From: Amycolatopsis tolypomycina
GTDB taxonomy: Bacteria > Actinomycetota > Actinomycetes > Mycobacteriales > Pseudonocardiaceae
Length of the DNA stretch: 64,000 bases
Direction of reading: 5' to 3'
NCBI RefSeq assembly: GCF_900105945.1
Contig: NZ_FNSO01000004.1
Coordinates: 5,952,001-6,016,000 of the forward strand
Part shown: positions 7,768 through 19,175 of the stretch, in pieces
How the letters are laid out: the number at the start of each line of letters is the position of its first letter
Numbering within the stretch: the first letter of the stretch is position 1
Position numbers and translations under genes: made by a program
The notes under the pieces: generated by a model
Databases searched by the model: none
What the model was told of the DNA's origin: nothing
The model's input: the letters and a program-made list of their open reading frames with translations, nothing else

Positions 7768-10407
7768 TCAGTCGCGCGACCGGTGGCCGCGGGAATCGGA
7801 CACCTCGGCGCCGTGGCCGTTGCGGCCGTGGCCGTTGCGGCGGGTCGTGTCCTGGGAGCCGAGTTGCTTCACCAGTGCCGCCGCGCTTGCCGTGCCTGCC
7901 TGGTGCTCGGCCAGTGCTCGGGCGAGCAGGTCGGCGAGGCCGGCGTCCGGTGGGGGCTCGTCCTCGGAGATCGCGCGGGCGTAGCTCTCCGGGAACGGGG
8001 CCGTCGCCGGTGTCCAGTGGCCGAAGTCCTCCATCGGCTCCAGCGACGGCGGCATCCGCAGCCGCGGCAGCCAGGGCTCGGCTTCGTCGCGGTAGTCCGG
8101 CACCGAGGGCGGCTCGTCCTCCGGCCGCGGCGGTGGGGCGAGCTCGGGTTCGGGCCGGGCCGGCTCCTCCGCGCGCGGGCTTTCGGCGTCTTCGGCCCGG
8201 CGGCGGCCCCCGGCGCCCCCGGCCGCCGAGATGCCCAGGCGGTCCAGCACCGACCGCGCGGCCACCGAACCGTGCTCGGCGTCGTGGCGCGTCGACGGCT
8301 GCGGCTCCGAACGGCGCGCCTCCGACGCCCACGGTTCCCGCTCGGCGGCGGGCTCGGGTGCGAGCGGCAACGCCGGCGTGATGCGGGTGGGCGCCGACTC
8401 GCGCTCGGCGGCCGTCTCGCGCAGCCGGGCTTCGGCGAGCGCGGCCCAGGAGAACTTGGTCTTGCCGGTTTCGGCGGCCGGCGGCTCGACGGGCTCCGGC
8501 GCGGGGCGGTTTCCGGCCTCTTGACGCGGCCGCGGCTCGGCAGGCTCCGGCGCCCGTCGCACCTCGGCCGGCTGCGGACGAGACTCCGGCTCGGCAGGCA
8601 CGGGCCGGGGCTCCGGCTCCCGCACCGGCCGCACCTCAGCGGGCTCCGGACGAAACTCCGCACGCCGCTCGGCAGGCGATGAACGAAACTCCGACCGCCC
8701 CTCGACGGGCTCCGATCGAAATTCCGGCCGCCGCTCGGCAGGCTCCGAATGCCGCTCAGCAGACGACGAACGAAACTCCGGCTCTCGCCGCGCCACCTCG
8801 ACCGGCTCCGGGCGAACCTCCGGCGCCCGCTCGCCAGACTCCGGCCGCCGCTCCACGACAGCCCGCTCCACGACGGCCCGCTCCACGACAGCCCGCTCCA
8901 CGGCAACCGGCTCGACGACCGGCTCCGGCCGCACCAGAGGCTCCGGACGCACCCGAGGCTCCGCCCGCTCGACAGACCGGCGCCCCGGCGGCGCGGGTTC
9001 GTCCCGCACGGCCGGCATCAGCGTCGTCTCGGCCGCGTCCGCCGTCACCCGCGGCCGCTCGAACGACCACGCTGGCGCCGCCGGCTGCCGGGGCTCGGGC
9101 CGCGACGGTGCCTCCTCGCGCCCGAACGACCACGCCGGCGTCCGCGGCTCAGGCGGCTCCGGCGCGGGCTGCGCCACCGGCGCAGGCTCGGCCGCGACGA
9201 CCGGGATCGGCCGCGACGGCACCGCCTTCAGCACTTCGTCCAGGTCGATCGACGCCGGCTCCCCGGTGCCGAACTCGCCGGCCAGCACGCTGCACGCCTG
9301 CCGCCGGGCCCGGGCGTGCAGCTGCTCGGCCGCCCGCGAGCGGTACAGGCACGCGATGGCCTCCTCCGCCTGCCCGAACCGCTCCTGCAGCTGCGCCAGC
9401 TCCAGCCACAACCGCGCGGTGACCGCCGACAGCCCGTGCCGGTCGGTGCTCGCCACGGCTTCGCGGACCAGCTCGATCGCCGCCTCGCCCGCGCCCGCGG
9501 GCAGGTGGATCCGGGTCGCCACGGCCAGCCGCAGCCAGCCCATCGGGGCGACGCCTGCCGCCCGGACCGGCTCGGCCAGCACCGGCTCCGCGATCTCGTA
9601 CGCCATTTCGGTGTCGCCGCGGTCGAGCAGCGTGCTGACCAGCAGCAGCACCAGCCGGATGCGGACGAGGCCGCCGTCGTCGGCCGGGTTGTCGAGCCGC
9701 TCCAGGAAGCCCAGGCCGGTCCGGGCCGCGTCGGCCGCCGCCGTCAGGTCTCCGTGGCGCCGCCGGTGCGCGGCCGTGCCGACGCGCAGCAGCGCCCGCA
9801 CGAGCAGCTGCGTGTCGGCGCCCAGCGAGTCGTCGCCGACGACGAGCTTGTCCGCCTCGACGAGCACGCGGTCCAGCTCCGACTTGCGGCCGAGCTGGCC
9901 GAGGCAGCCCACCAGGTGGCACAGCGCCGCGGCGCGGTGCACCGGCGAGACGACCGGGTCGGTGAGCACCGGCCGCAGCGCGGCGAGCCCGGTCAGCGGC
10001 ACGCCCAGGCTGCGCGCGCACACGGCGAGGTCGATGCGCAGCCGGGCGGCGATGTCGCCGTAGCCGGCGTGCTCGGCCGCGCTCAGGGCCGCGACCGCGC
10101 GGCCGACGGTGCCCGGCCGCTCGCCGAGCCGGACGCGCGCGGACACGACCAGGCTCTCGGCCCGGATCCACTGTTCGTCGGCGCCGGCGGCTTCGGACAA
10201 CGCCGCCGCGCGCTCGCCGAGCACGAGCGCGAGCTCGGGCGCGCGCAGGTGCAGCGCGTCCGCGCGTTCGATCAGCCTGCCGACTGCGGAGAGGGTTCCC
10301 CCGGCATGCGCGGAGCGCCCGCTCTCCGCCGACGTACGCCCTCCCGCGGAGGCGGCGTTCGACGGAGCGGAGAGCGGGCCCGTCCGGTGCTGTTTGCTGG
10401 CTTCCAC
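7768..10407 (-). CDS. TPR-like helical-repeat protein with long disordered Pro/Glu/Arg-rich region
   Basis: An 879-residue protein starting at GTG, 16 bp after the ettA stop, so probably co-transcribed with ettA. Residues of about 45-380 are Ala/Leu-rich helices with a TPR-like spacing. Residues of about 390-800 are low-complexity, rich in Pro, Glu, Arg and Ser, and include short repeats such as VERAV three times in a row and many EPVE/ERRPE units. The C-terminal 80 residues become ordered again, then end in an RNGHGRNGHG repeat. There is no signal peptide or membrane span. I do not recognise a functional family. The repeat-rich middle is encoded by tandem 15-bp-like repeats near 8850-8900, so its length is likely to vary between strains. 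Confidence 0.75.
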   Translation of the reverse strand: MEASKQHRTGPLSAPSNAASAGGRTSAESGRSAHAGGTLSAVGRLIERADALHLRAPELALVLGERAAALSEAAGADEQWIRAESLVVSARVRLGERPGTVGRAVAALSAAEHAGYGDIAARLRIDLAVCARSLGVPLTGLAALRPVLTDPVVSPVHRAAALCHLVGCLGQLGRKSELDRVLVEADKLVVGDDSLGADTQLLVRALLRVGTAAHRRRHGDLTAAADAARTGLGFLERLDNPADDGGLVRIRLVLLLVSTLLDRGDTEMAYEIAEPVLAEPVRAAGVAPMGWLRLAVATRIHLPAGAGEAAIELVREAVASTDRHGLSAVTARLWLELAQLQERFGQAEEAIACLYRSRAAEQLHARARRQACSVLAGEFGTGEPASIDLDEVLKAVPSRPIPVVAAEPAPVAQPAPEPPEPRTPAWSFGREEAPSRPEPRQPAAPAWSFERPRVTADAAETTLMPAVRDEPAPPGRRSVERAEPRVRPEPLVRPEPVVEPVAVERAVVERAVVERAVVERRPESGERAPEVRPEPVEVARREPEFRSSSAERHSEPAERRPEFRSEPVEGRSEFRSSPAERRAEFRPEPAEVRPVREPEPRPVPAEPESRPQPAEVRRAPEPAEPRPRQEAGNRPAPEPVEPPAAETGKTKFSWAALAEARLRETAAERESAPTRITPALPLAPEPAAEREPWASEARRSEPQPSTRHDAEHGSVAARSVLDRLGISAAGGAGGRRRAEDAESPRAEEPARPEPELAPPPRPEDEPPSVPDYRDEAEPWLPRLRMPPSLEPMEDFGHWTPATAPFPESYARAISEDEPPPDAGLADLLARALAEHQAGTASAAALVKQLGSQDTTRRNGHGRNGHGAEVSDSRGHRSRD

Positions 10408-10423
10408 GGGGAAACCCGCCCCC

Positions 10424-12100
<1,677 letters not shown>

Positions 12101-12230
12101 ACCCACGATCGTAGAGCGCGCTTGATCGCGCCTCGACGGCGGTCACCGTCGGACTACCGAAAGTCAGCCCGAGATCACGGCGAGAGTAGCAAAACGGCCG
12201 TTTTCCCGGCAGCCGGACGGCGGCTCAACC

Positions 12231-14258
12231 TCAACTGGAACCCGAGGGTCGCTTGCCGTCGGCGAGGTTCTTGAGCATCGCGTTGTAGGCGTTCAGCTCC
12301 TCGTCGCCGGTCGCCGCTTCACGCCTGTCACGCCGTTTCGCCTCGCGCTCGTCCTGCCGCGACCACTGCACCAGCAGCGCGATCAGCACCAGCAGCACCG
12401 GGACCTCGCCGGCGGCCCAGGCGATGCCGCCGCCGAGCCGCTGGTCGGCGAGCAGGTCGGTGACCCACGGCAGGTGCAGCTGGCTGTAGAAGGCCTGGCC
12501 GATGACCGTCTGCTTGCTCATCAGGATCACGCCGAAGAACGCGTGGAACGGCATCGCGGCGAACATCATGCCGAGCCGGCCGAGGTACGGGATCCGCCGC
12601 GGCGACGGGTCGACGCCGATCACGGGCCAGTAGAAGACGTACCCGGCGAGCAGGAAGTGCGCGTTCATCGCCAGGTGCGCCCAGTGGTACTGCAGCGCGT
12701 TGTCGAACAGGCCGGAGAAGTACAGCGCGTAGAACGAGCCGACGAACAGCAGCAGCGCGACCACCGGGTGGGTGAGGAACCGCGACACCGGGGAGTGCAC
12801 GAAGGCGACGAGCCACTCGCGCGGCCCGGGCGGGGCGTCCTTGCCCGCGGCCGGCAGGGCCCGCAGCGCGAGCGTCACCGGGCCGCCGAGCACGAACAGC
12901 ACCGGCGCGACCATCGACAGCAGCATGTGGTTGCCCATGTGGACGCTGAACATCGCGGGCGCGTACCGGCCGATGCCCGACGACGTCGCCATCAGCAGCA
13001 CCACGCAGCCGGCGATCCAGGCGATCGTGCGGCCGACCGGCCAGGTGTCGCCGCGGCGCAGCAGCCGCCGGACGCCGGCCAGGTACAGGCCGCCCAATAC
13101 CAGTGCGAGCGTTCCGTACACCAGGTCGAAGCGGGTGTCGAAGAGCAGGCGCCACACCGTCGGCGCGCCGTCGAGGTCGTAGCCGATCAGCAGCTCGGTG
13201 GTGGACGGCTGGGTGACCGCGTCGGCCGGCGGTGGCGTCCTGGCCAGCCCGGACGCGATGCCGATGGTCACGAACATGATCAGGATCTCGACCGAGGCCA
13301 GGCGCAGCAGCTGGGCACCGCCCCGGCCGTCTGTGCCGTCCTTGAGGTTCGCGACGCCCTTTTCGCGCTGCTGGTGGCCGAACACCCCGAGCAGCAGCAG
13401 CGCGACCGTCTTGGCCACGACCAGCAGGCCGTAGTCGGTGGTGAACAGGTCGTTGAGGCCGATCCGGACCAGCGCGTTGACCGCGCCGGAGAGCGCCATC
13501 ACGATCCAGCAGACCAGCGCCAGCTTGGAGAACCGCTGCGCGGCCAGGCTCAGGTGGCCCCCGCGCCGGTACCCCAGGGCCAGCAGCGCGACCAGGCCGC
13601 CGACCCACAGCGCGGCGGCGACCAGGTGGAACAGCAGGCTGTTGGTGGCGACGTCGTGCGAGCCGCCGCTGGCGGAGTGCCCGGTGACGGCGACCGGGAC
13701 CATGCCGCCGACGGCCGCGAAGAACAGCACCGCCGTCCAGCCCCAGGACAGCGCGAGCCGGCAGCCGAGCGCGACGAGGACCGCGATCAGCGCCGTCCAC
13801 AGCCACGCCTTGGGCTGTTCGATGGCGCCGACGAGGTCGAGCAGGGTCTGCGGGTCCAAGACCTCGCCGAACGGCTTCCCCGCGGTGTCGGCGGCGGTGA
13901 AGGCGACCGACAGCAGGGCCGCGGCGAACCACACCCAGGCGGCGATCCCCGCCGCGCGCAGGGCGCCGTAGCCCTCGGGCCCGAGCGTCCCCGACTTCTG
14001 TGGCGGCACCAGGAAGGCGGCCAGCAGCAGCGCCCCGACGCAGATCACCGACGCGCTTTCGGCCAGCACGCGCATGACGGTGATGCCGTACTTGGTGACC
14101 AGCCCAGGGTCGGGCAGGCCGGCGATGGCGTAGCCGGCGCCGCCGGTCAGCGCGATCAGGCCGATCGCGACCACGGCGGCCAGCAGGACGCCGACGACGA
14201 GCAGGGGCAGCACACTGGCCCGGCGCTGGGTGGGGACGTCGGATTTCGTGGCGGACAC
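12231..14258 (-). CDS. Fused CopD/CtaG-type membrane protein (copper handling / cytochrome oxidase assembly)
   Basis: A 675-residue polytopic membrane protein starting at GTG 14258 behind an AGGGG. The N-terminal half has about eight hydrophobic segments and the conserved His-bearing loop of CopD copper-resistance proteins (LLFHLVAAALWVGGLVALL). The C-terminal half matches CtaG/caa3 assembly proteins, with a HMGNHMLLSMVAPVLF segment and PFHAFFGVILM. Conserved His and Met residues near the membrane suit copper binding. Proteins of this fused type are common in actinobacteria and are thought to act in copper delivery to cytochrome oxidase. The C-terminal tail is charged and cytosolic. It is a single-gene unit, divergent from the phosphatase that follows. 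Confidence 0.85.
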   Translation of the reverse strand: MSATKSDVPTQRRASVLPLLVVGVLLAAVVAIGLIALTGGAGYAIAGLPDPGLVTKYGITVMRVLAESASVICVGALLLAAFLVPPQKSGTLGPEGYGALRAAGIAAWVWFAAALLSVAFTAADTAGKPFGEVLDPQTLLDLVGAIEQPKAWLWTALIAVLVALGCRLALSWGWTAVLFFAAVGGMVPVAVTGHSASGGSHDVATNSLLFHLVAAALWVGGLVALLALGYRRGGHLSLAAQRFSKLALVCWIVMALSGAVNALVRIGLNDLFTTDYGLLVVAKTVALLLLGVFGHQQREKGVANLKDGTDGRGGAQLLRLASVEILIMFVTIGIASGLARTPPPADAVTQPSTTELLIGYDLDGAPTVWRLLFDTRFDLVYGTLALVLGGLYLAGVRRLLRRGDTWPVGRTIAWIAGCVVLLMATSSGIGRYAPAMFSVHMGNHMLLSMVAPVLFVLGGPVTLALRALPAAGKDAPPGPREWLVAFVHSPVSRFLTHPVVALLLFVGSFYALYFSGLFDNALQYHWAHLAMNAHFLLAGYVFYWPVIGVDPSPRRIPYLGRLGMMFAAMPFHAFFGVILMSKQTVIGQAFYSQLHLPWVTDLLADQRLGGGIAWAAGEVPVLLVLIALLVQWSRQDEREAKRRDRREAATGDEELNAYNAMLKNLADGKRPSGSS

Positions 14259-14315
14259 GCCCCTGAGGGTATGCCCCGCCCCGGTCAGGCCCGTGTGACG
14301 GGCAGGATGGGCGCC

Positions 14316-14954
14316 GTGAAGATGATCCTGCTGCGGCACGCCGAGTCGCTCGGCAACGTCGACGAGCTAGCCTACACGCGGATCCCCGACCACGCGCTGC
14401 CGCTGACGGAGAAGGGCGAGCGGGAGGCCCGCGCGGTGGCGCCGGAGATCGTGCGGCTGCTCGACGGCGCCCGGCCCGCGGTGTACGTCAGCCCGTACCT
14501 GCGCACCCGGGAGACGTTGCGGCTGCTGGACATCCGGGCATCGTGCGAACGGGTGGTGCCGGAACCGCGGCTGCGCGAGCAGGACTGGGGCAACCTGCAG
14601 GACCCGGCCGACCAGGAGGTCCAGAAGGCGCGGCGGCACGAGTTCGGGCACTTCTTCTACCGGCTGCCGTTCGGCGAATCGGGCGCCGATGTCGACGACC
14701 GCGTCGCGGCGTTCCTCTCGGACCTGCGGATGCGCGACGAAAGTCACCCGGAGACGGTGCTGATCGTCTCCCACGGGCTCACGCTGCGGCTGCTGTGCCG
14801 TCGTCTCTTCGGCTGGAGCATCGAGCTGTTCGAGTCCCTGTCCAACCCGGCGACCTGCGAATACCGCGTGCTGTCCGAGTCCGACGGGAAGTGGACGCTG
14901 GACCGTCCGTTCGCCCAGTGGCGGGACTCACCCGACGGGGAAACCCAGCTTTAG
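14316..14954 (+). CDS. Histidine phosphatase family protein (phosphoglycerate-mutase-like)
   Basis: A 212-residue protein with the N-terminal LLRHAES motif, where the His is phosphorylated, and a second His in VSHGLTLRLL near residue 155. The acidic residue of REQDWG completes the usual catalytic set. Members dephosphorylate small molecules or proteins, and the substrate is not predictable. I start at the GTG preceding KMILLRHAE; an in-frame ATG nine bases upstream is possible. The 3' end overlaps the convergent sensor-kinase gene by 27 bp. Confidence 0.85.
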   Translation: MKMILLRHAESLGNVDELAYTRIPDHALPLTEKGEREARAVAPEIVRLLDGARPAVYVSPYLRTRETLRLLDIRASCERVVPEPRLREQDWGNLQDPADQEVQKARRHEFGHFFYRLPFGESGADVDDRVAAFLSDLRMRDESHPETVLIVSHGLTLRLLCRRLFGWSIELFESLSNPATCEYRVLSESDGKWTLDRPFAQWRDSPDGETQL

Positions 14955-16115
14955 CGGCGCGGTCAGCACGACGCGGGTGCCGTGGCCGGGCGCCGAGTCG
15001 ATGCGGGCGTCGCCGTCGATTTCGGCCATCCGCGCGTGGATCGAGTTCTCGATGCCGAAGCCGGCGCGGCGCGCGCCGAGGTCGAAGCCGGTGCCGTGGT
15101 CGCGGACGGACACCGTCAGGACGTCTTCGCGCTCTTCGAGGCACACCACGGCCTTCGCCGTCCTCGCGTGTTTCAAGGTGTTTCGCAGTGCTTCGCGGGT
15201 TGCGTCGTGAAGAGCGTTGACGACGGCTTCGGGGACGTCGGCCGGCTTCGCGAGCACGACGAGATCGACGCGGAGGCCGTCCGCCGTCATCTCGACCGCC
15301 AGCGCGCCGAGGCGGTGTTCGAGCCCGCCCGGCTCGGCGGGCGCGTCGCCGTCGAGGCTCAGCCGCAGGCGCAGGGCGTGCGCGCGGGCGGTGCGGCGGA
15401 CCTGGTCGAGGCTGCCGCGCGGGTCGAGCGCGTCGCCGGGTGCGGGCAACGCGAGGGACTCCATCACCTGCAGGACGGTGTCGTGGACGTCGCGGCGGTG
15501 CCGTTCCCGCTCGGCGGCCCGGCCGCGCTGCTCGCCGAGGCCGAGCGCGAACCGCACGGAGCCGGCGACGAGCAGCACGATCGCCAGCGCCGTCACCGCG
15601 GCCGCGACCAGGGCGAGCAGGATCCACGTGGCGGGCGCCGACGTGCCCGAGACGGCGGCCATGCCGTACCGCAGGAGCAGCGCGCCGGCGATCGCGACGG
15701 CCCCCGCGGGCGCGCCGCGCAGCAGGGTCCAGACCATGACCGTGCCCATGATGTTCGGCCAGGCCAGCGTGAGCAGCTCGGGTGACTGCGCCGCGAACAC
15801 GGCCGCGGCGAGACTCGTCACGAGCGTGTACGCGGTATCGGCGGCCAGCACCGGCCGGATCCCGGTGGCCCGGCGGAAGACCCAGGCCACTTCGAGCAGG
15901 TTGGGCACCAGGTAGAGGGCGATCGCGCCCCAGAGCACCGGCGCGCTCAGCGGACCGCCGGACCAGACGGCCTGCAGGAACAGCGCCAGCCGGAAGGCGA
16001 CGGGCACCAGCACGAGCCGCGGGACGGCGTCCCGCACGAGCGTCAGCCCCGTCCCGCCGAACCGCCCGCTCCGGCCGGCGAGCGCCCCCGCGCCGCCGAG
16101 CAGCACAACTCTCAC
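14928..16115 (-). CDS. Orphan NarL-type sensor histidine kinase
   Basis: A 395-residue protein with about five N-terminal membrane segments (residues 30-200), then a DHp-like helix with the motif RRDVHDTVLQVMES carrying the predicted phospho-accepting His. A HATPase domain follows, with N-box EALRNTLKHA and G-boxes DHGTGFD and GFGIENSI. This is the HisKA_3 class that normally pairs with LuxR-type response regulators. No response regulator lies next to it; its neighbours are a phosphatase and an MFS gene. It starts at GTG behind GGGGAGGAC. The partner must be encoded elsewhere, or the gene has lost it. Confidence 0.85.
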   Translation of the reverse strand: MRVVLLGGAGALAGRSGRFGGTGLTLVRDAVPRLVLVPVAFRLALFLQAVWSGGPLSAPVLWGAIALYLVPNLLEVAWVFRRATGIRPVLAADTAYTLVTSLAAAVFAAQSPELLTLAWPNIMGTVMVWTLLRGAPAGAVAIAGALLLRYGMAAVSGTSAPATWILLALVAAAVTALAIVLLVAGSVRFALGLGEQRGRAAERERHRRDVHDTVLQVMESLALPAPGDALDPRGSLDQVRRTARAHALRLRLSLDGDAPAEPGGLEHRLGALAVEMTADGLRVDLVVLAKPADVPEAVVNALHDATREALRNTLKHARTAKAVVCLEEREDVLTVSVRDHGTGFDLGARRAGFGIENSIHARMAEIDGDARIDSAPGHGTRVVLTAPLKLGFPVG

Positions 16116-16292
16116 GACGTCCTCCCCGGATCAAGGCGCCCCCGCCTTGATCAGCCGACCTGAAATTGAAACGTCGCCGTATTCATTTCAGTTTACCGAC
16201 GGGGTTCAGCTTGCCTGGCGCACCACGAGGCTGTCAACGCCCCGGGCGTGGCGGAAACGCCGGTTGCGGCACGGATTTCGTGTCCGGAACGG

Positions 16293-17474
16293 CTACCGGC
16301 CGACCATCGCGTCCGCTTCCTCCCGCCGTCGCGACCGCCGGGCGGCGACCGCGGCCGGGAGGATCAGCGCGGCGACGACCGCGACGAACACGAACGCCAC
16401 GCTGTAGTCGGTCACCTGCGCGATGCCGCCGATGATCGGCGGGCCGGCGAGGAAGCCGGTGTAGGCGATGGCCGTGACGAAGCCGAGCTCGCGCTCGCCG
16501 CCGGAGCCGTCACCGCGCTTCCCCGCGTCACCGGCGAGGCCGAGTGCCATCGGGAAGGACGCGGCGAGACCCGCGCCGGCCAGCGCGAACCCGGCGAACC
16601 CGACGGCGGCGACCGGGATCGCGGCCGCGGCGACCAGCCCGGCGGCGGCGAGCGTGGCACCCGCGGCGAGGCAGCGGGTCGGGCCGAACCGGCGTTGCGC
16701 CCACGGGGCCGCCAGCCGGGTCAGCGCCATGACCAGCTGAAACCCGGCGAAGGCGAGTGCCGCGGCCCCTTGCCCGACCCCGCGTTCGGCCGTCATGAGC
16801 AGGGCCGACCAGTCCGACGACGCGCCTTCCGCGATGGCCGAGCACAGCGCGACGGCGGCGAGCAGCCACAGGACGGGACGGCGGATCGGCGCGCGGCCGG
16901 GCGGCACGGCGGGCGTTTCGGCGTGCTCGGGGCGGCTGCCGGGGACGGCGCGGACCACGACCAGCAGCACGGCGACGGCGACGACCGCGGCCACGCCGAG
17001 GTGCCGGGCGGGCGACCACCCGTGCCCGGCGGCCAGGCCCGCGGCCAGCGAACCGGCGAGCGCCCCGAAGCTGAAGCCCGCGTGGAAGACGGCCATGACC
17101 GGCTTGCGCAGCCGCCGTTCGACGGCGACCGCGGCGACGTTCATGGCGACGTCGAGCATCCCCACGCTCACGCCGATGACCAGCAGCGCCCCGGCGAGCA
17201 GGGGCACGTTCGGCGCGAGCCCGACGAGGACGAGCGAGACGGCGGCCAGCGCGGTGCTCCCGGCGACGACGGCGCGGGCACCGGCCCGTTCGATGAGCCG
17301 CCCCGAAACCGAGGCGGCCGCGAGCATCCCGACGCTGGCGCCGAGCAGGGCGAGGCCGAAAACCCCGGGTGAGGCGTGCACCTGGGCGGCCAGCGCGGGC
17401 GTGCGCGACGCCCACGAGCCGAGCGCGAGCCCGTTGAGGGCGAACACGGTGAACACCGCGATCCGGTCCCGCAT
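16293..17474 (-). CDS. MFS transporter (YbjJ-like)
   Basis: A 393-residue, 12-helix major facilitator. Its Ala/Val/Leu-rich helices include a typical helix-8 to helix-10 segment near ALAFAGFQLVMALTRLAAPW, and a charged tail RRSRRREEAD ends it. The family includes sugar and drug efflux carriers and the substrate is unknown. It is transcribed away from a LacI-family gene across a 75-bp gap that holds a palindromic operator-like site, so it is probably the target of that repressor. That makes a carbohydrate or glycoside the more likely substrate class, which is an inference only. Confidence 0.85.
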   Translation of the reverse strand: MRDRIAVFTVFALNGLALGSWASRTPALAAQVHASPGVFGLALLGASVGMLAAASVSGRLIERAGARAVVAGSTALAAVSLVLVGLAPNVPLLAGALLVIGVSVGMLDVAMNVAAVAVERRLRKPVMAVFHAGFSFGALAGSLAAGLAAGHGWSPARHLGVAAVVAVAVLLVVVRAVPGSRPEHAETPAVPPGRAPIRRPVLWLLAAVALCSAIAEGASSDWSALLMTAERGVGQGAAALAFAGFQLVMALTRLAAPWAQRRFGPTRCLAAGATLAAAGLVAAAAIPVAAVGFAGFALAGAGLAASFPMALGLAGDAGKRGDGSGGERELGFVTAIAYTGFLAGPPIIGGIAQVTDYSVAFVFVAVVAALILPAAVAARRSRRREEADAMVGR

Positions 17475-17503
17475 GGGTCCCCCTTTCGTGTCTTCCAGCG
17501 TGA

Positions 17504-17517
17504 CTTAAGCGCTTCAG
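17504..17517. promoter_or_regulatory. LacI-type operator-like palindrome
   Basis: The sequence CTTAAGCGCTTCAG is a palindrome with one mismatched base pair and a perfect AAGCGCTT core with central CG, as in LacI/GalR operators. It sits in the divergent gap between the MFS gene (start 17474) and the LacI-type gene (start 17550). Confidence 0.6.
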
Positions 17518-17549
17518 AAAGTCCACCGGGTTGCGGCTAGACTGCGCGG

Positions 17550-18614
17550 ATGACCCGGCGCCGCCGTCCCACGCTCGACGACGTCGCCGGCGCCGTGGGC
17601 GTCTCGCGCGCCACGGTTTCGAACGCCTACAACCGCCCCGACCAGCTGTCCGCCCGGCTGCGTGACCAGGTCCTGCGGGTGGCGGCCGAGCTGGGCTACC
17701 CCGGTCCGGACCCGACGGCCCGTAGCCTGGCGACCAGCCGCACGGGCGCGATCGCCGTCCTGCTGGACACGTCGCTGTCGATGGCGTTTTCCGACCCGGC
17801 CCTGTACCTGACCCTGGACGCGCTGGCGCGGGTGATCGACCCGCGCGGGCACGCGTTGCTGCTCCTGCCCGGCGGCGTTTTCGGCGGTCCCGCGCCCGAC
17901 CGGGTGCGCACGGCGCAGGCCGACCTCGCGATCGTGTACTCGCTGCCCGACGGCGCTCCGTCGCTGGACGCGGTGCGCACGCGCGGGTTGCCGCTCGTGG
18001 TGATCGACCAGCCGCTGCTGCCCGGGACGGCGCGAGTCGGCTGCGCGGACCGGCTCGGGGCGGCGCTGGCCGCGCGGCACCTGCTGGACCTGGGGCATCG
18101 GCGGTTCGGGATCTTCGCCGCGTGCAGCCACCTCACGCCCGGCGGCGGCCGGCTGAGCGTGGCGGAGGCGTTGCAGGCGCCCTTCCACGACGTCCGCGAG
18201 CGGCTGGGCGGCTACCTGGACGAGCTGGGGTCGTGCCCGGTCGTCGTCGAGGAGGCGGCGGGGTTGAGCGCGGAGAGCGCGATGGCGGGGGCGTTCGCGC
18301 TGCTGGCGGCGTCACCGCGGCCGACGGCGGTGCTGTGCATGTCCGACCAGCTGGCGCTGGCGGTGCTCGCCGCGGCCCGTGAGCTGGGGATCAGCGTGCC
18401 GGGCGAGCTGTCGGTGGCCGGCTTCGACGACAGCCCGCCGGCGTCGTGGTCGTCGCCGCCGCTGACGACGGTGCGGCAGGACCTCGCGGCCAAGGGCCGG
18501 ATCGCCGGGGAACTGGCGCTGGACCTGCTGGACCTGCTGGACGACGGCTCGGCGCCGGCGCCGGTCGAGGTGCCGGTTTCGCTGGTGGTGCGGGGCAGCA
18601 CGGGGCCCGCCTAG
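17550..18614 (+). CDS. LacI-family transcriptional regulator
   Basis: A 354-residue protein with an N-terminal helix-turn-helix (TLDDVAGAVGVSRATVSNAYN, residues 8-28) and a periplasmic-binding-protein-like effector domain over the rest, including the late motif ELSVAGFDDSP. It should bind a palindromic operator as a dimer and respond to a small, often sugar-like, ligand. The divergent MFS gene and the palindrome between them suggest it controls that transporter and itself. The ATG at 17550 places the HTH at the usual distance from the N-terminus. Confidence 0.92.
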   Translation: MTRRRRPTLDDVAGAVGVSRATVSNAYNRPDQLSARLRDQVLRVAAELGYPGPDPTARSLATSRTGAIAVLLDTSLSMAFSDPALYLTLDALARVIDPRGHALLLLPGGVFGGPAPDRVRTAQADLAIVYSLPDGAPSLDAVRTRGLPLVVIDQPLLPGTARVGCADRLGAALAARHLLDLGHRRFGIFAACSHLTPGGGRLSVAEALQAPFHDVRERLGGYLDELGSCPVVVEEAAGLSAESAMAGAFALLAASPRPTAVLCMSDQLALAVLAAARELGISVPGELSVAGFDDSPPASWSSPPLTTVRQDLAAKGRIAGELALDLLDLLDDGSAPAPVEVPVSLVVRGSTGPA

Positions 18615-18791
18615 CACCGCCTCCGGCATTCCGCAAGGCCTTCCTCGGCGGCTGTGGACAACCTTTCCGCCGCCGGGCAGTTGTCCACAGAATCGAAATT
18701 GCGGGCTGACAAACCCGCACCCCAGGGTCAATCTGGAATCACACGTTCACCGCGGCCCGCACGGGCCGCGATTCCGGAGGGGAAATCCACC

Positions 18792-19175
18792 ATGTCTTCA
18801 CGTCGTCTTCGTTCGCGCCTGCCGCACTTGCTGGTCCTGGCCGTGGTCGGGCTGCTGACCAGCGCCGGAGCCGCCCAGGCGGCCCCGAACCAGGCCGACC
18901 CGGGGTGCCGGAAGGGCGAATTCTGCGTGTGGTCGGCGGACCAGTACGGCGGCGAGCCGGAAAGGTTCGACCTGCGCACGGTGAATCCAGGGGAATGCAT
19001 TCCCCTGCCCGAGGGATTCGACGGCTCCTCGTTCGTGAACCGCATGACACGCGACGTCACGGTGTACCAGGACGACGAATGCTCGACCGAGGGAGATTTC
19101 GTCACCTACCCCGGCGGCGGCACGTACGTCCCGGACGCCCCGTTCCTGGTCCGGGGCATCCAGATCTGGGAGTGA
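18792..19175 (+). CDS. Secreted peptidase-inhibitor family I36 protein
   Basis: A 127-residue precursor with a Sec signal peptide: Arg-rich start, hydrophobic core LLVLAVVGLLTSAG and likely cleavage after AQA near residue 31. The mature part of about 95 residues contains four Cys (CRKGEFC, then C in GECIPLPEG and DECSTEG) and the pattern CVWSADQYGG that marks I36 inhibitors and related beta/gamma-crystallin-like secreted proteins of actinomycetes. A GGAGG precedes the ATG. It probably acts outside the cell; the protease partner is unknown. Confidence 0.8.
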   Translation: MSSRRLRSRLPHLLVLAVVGLLTSAGAAQAAPNQADPGCRKGEFCVWSADQYGGEPERFDLRTVNPGECIPLPEGFDGSSFVNRMTRDVTVYQDDECSTEGDFVTYPGGGTYVPDAPFLVRGIQIWE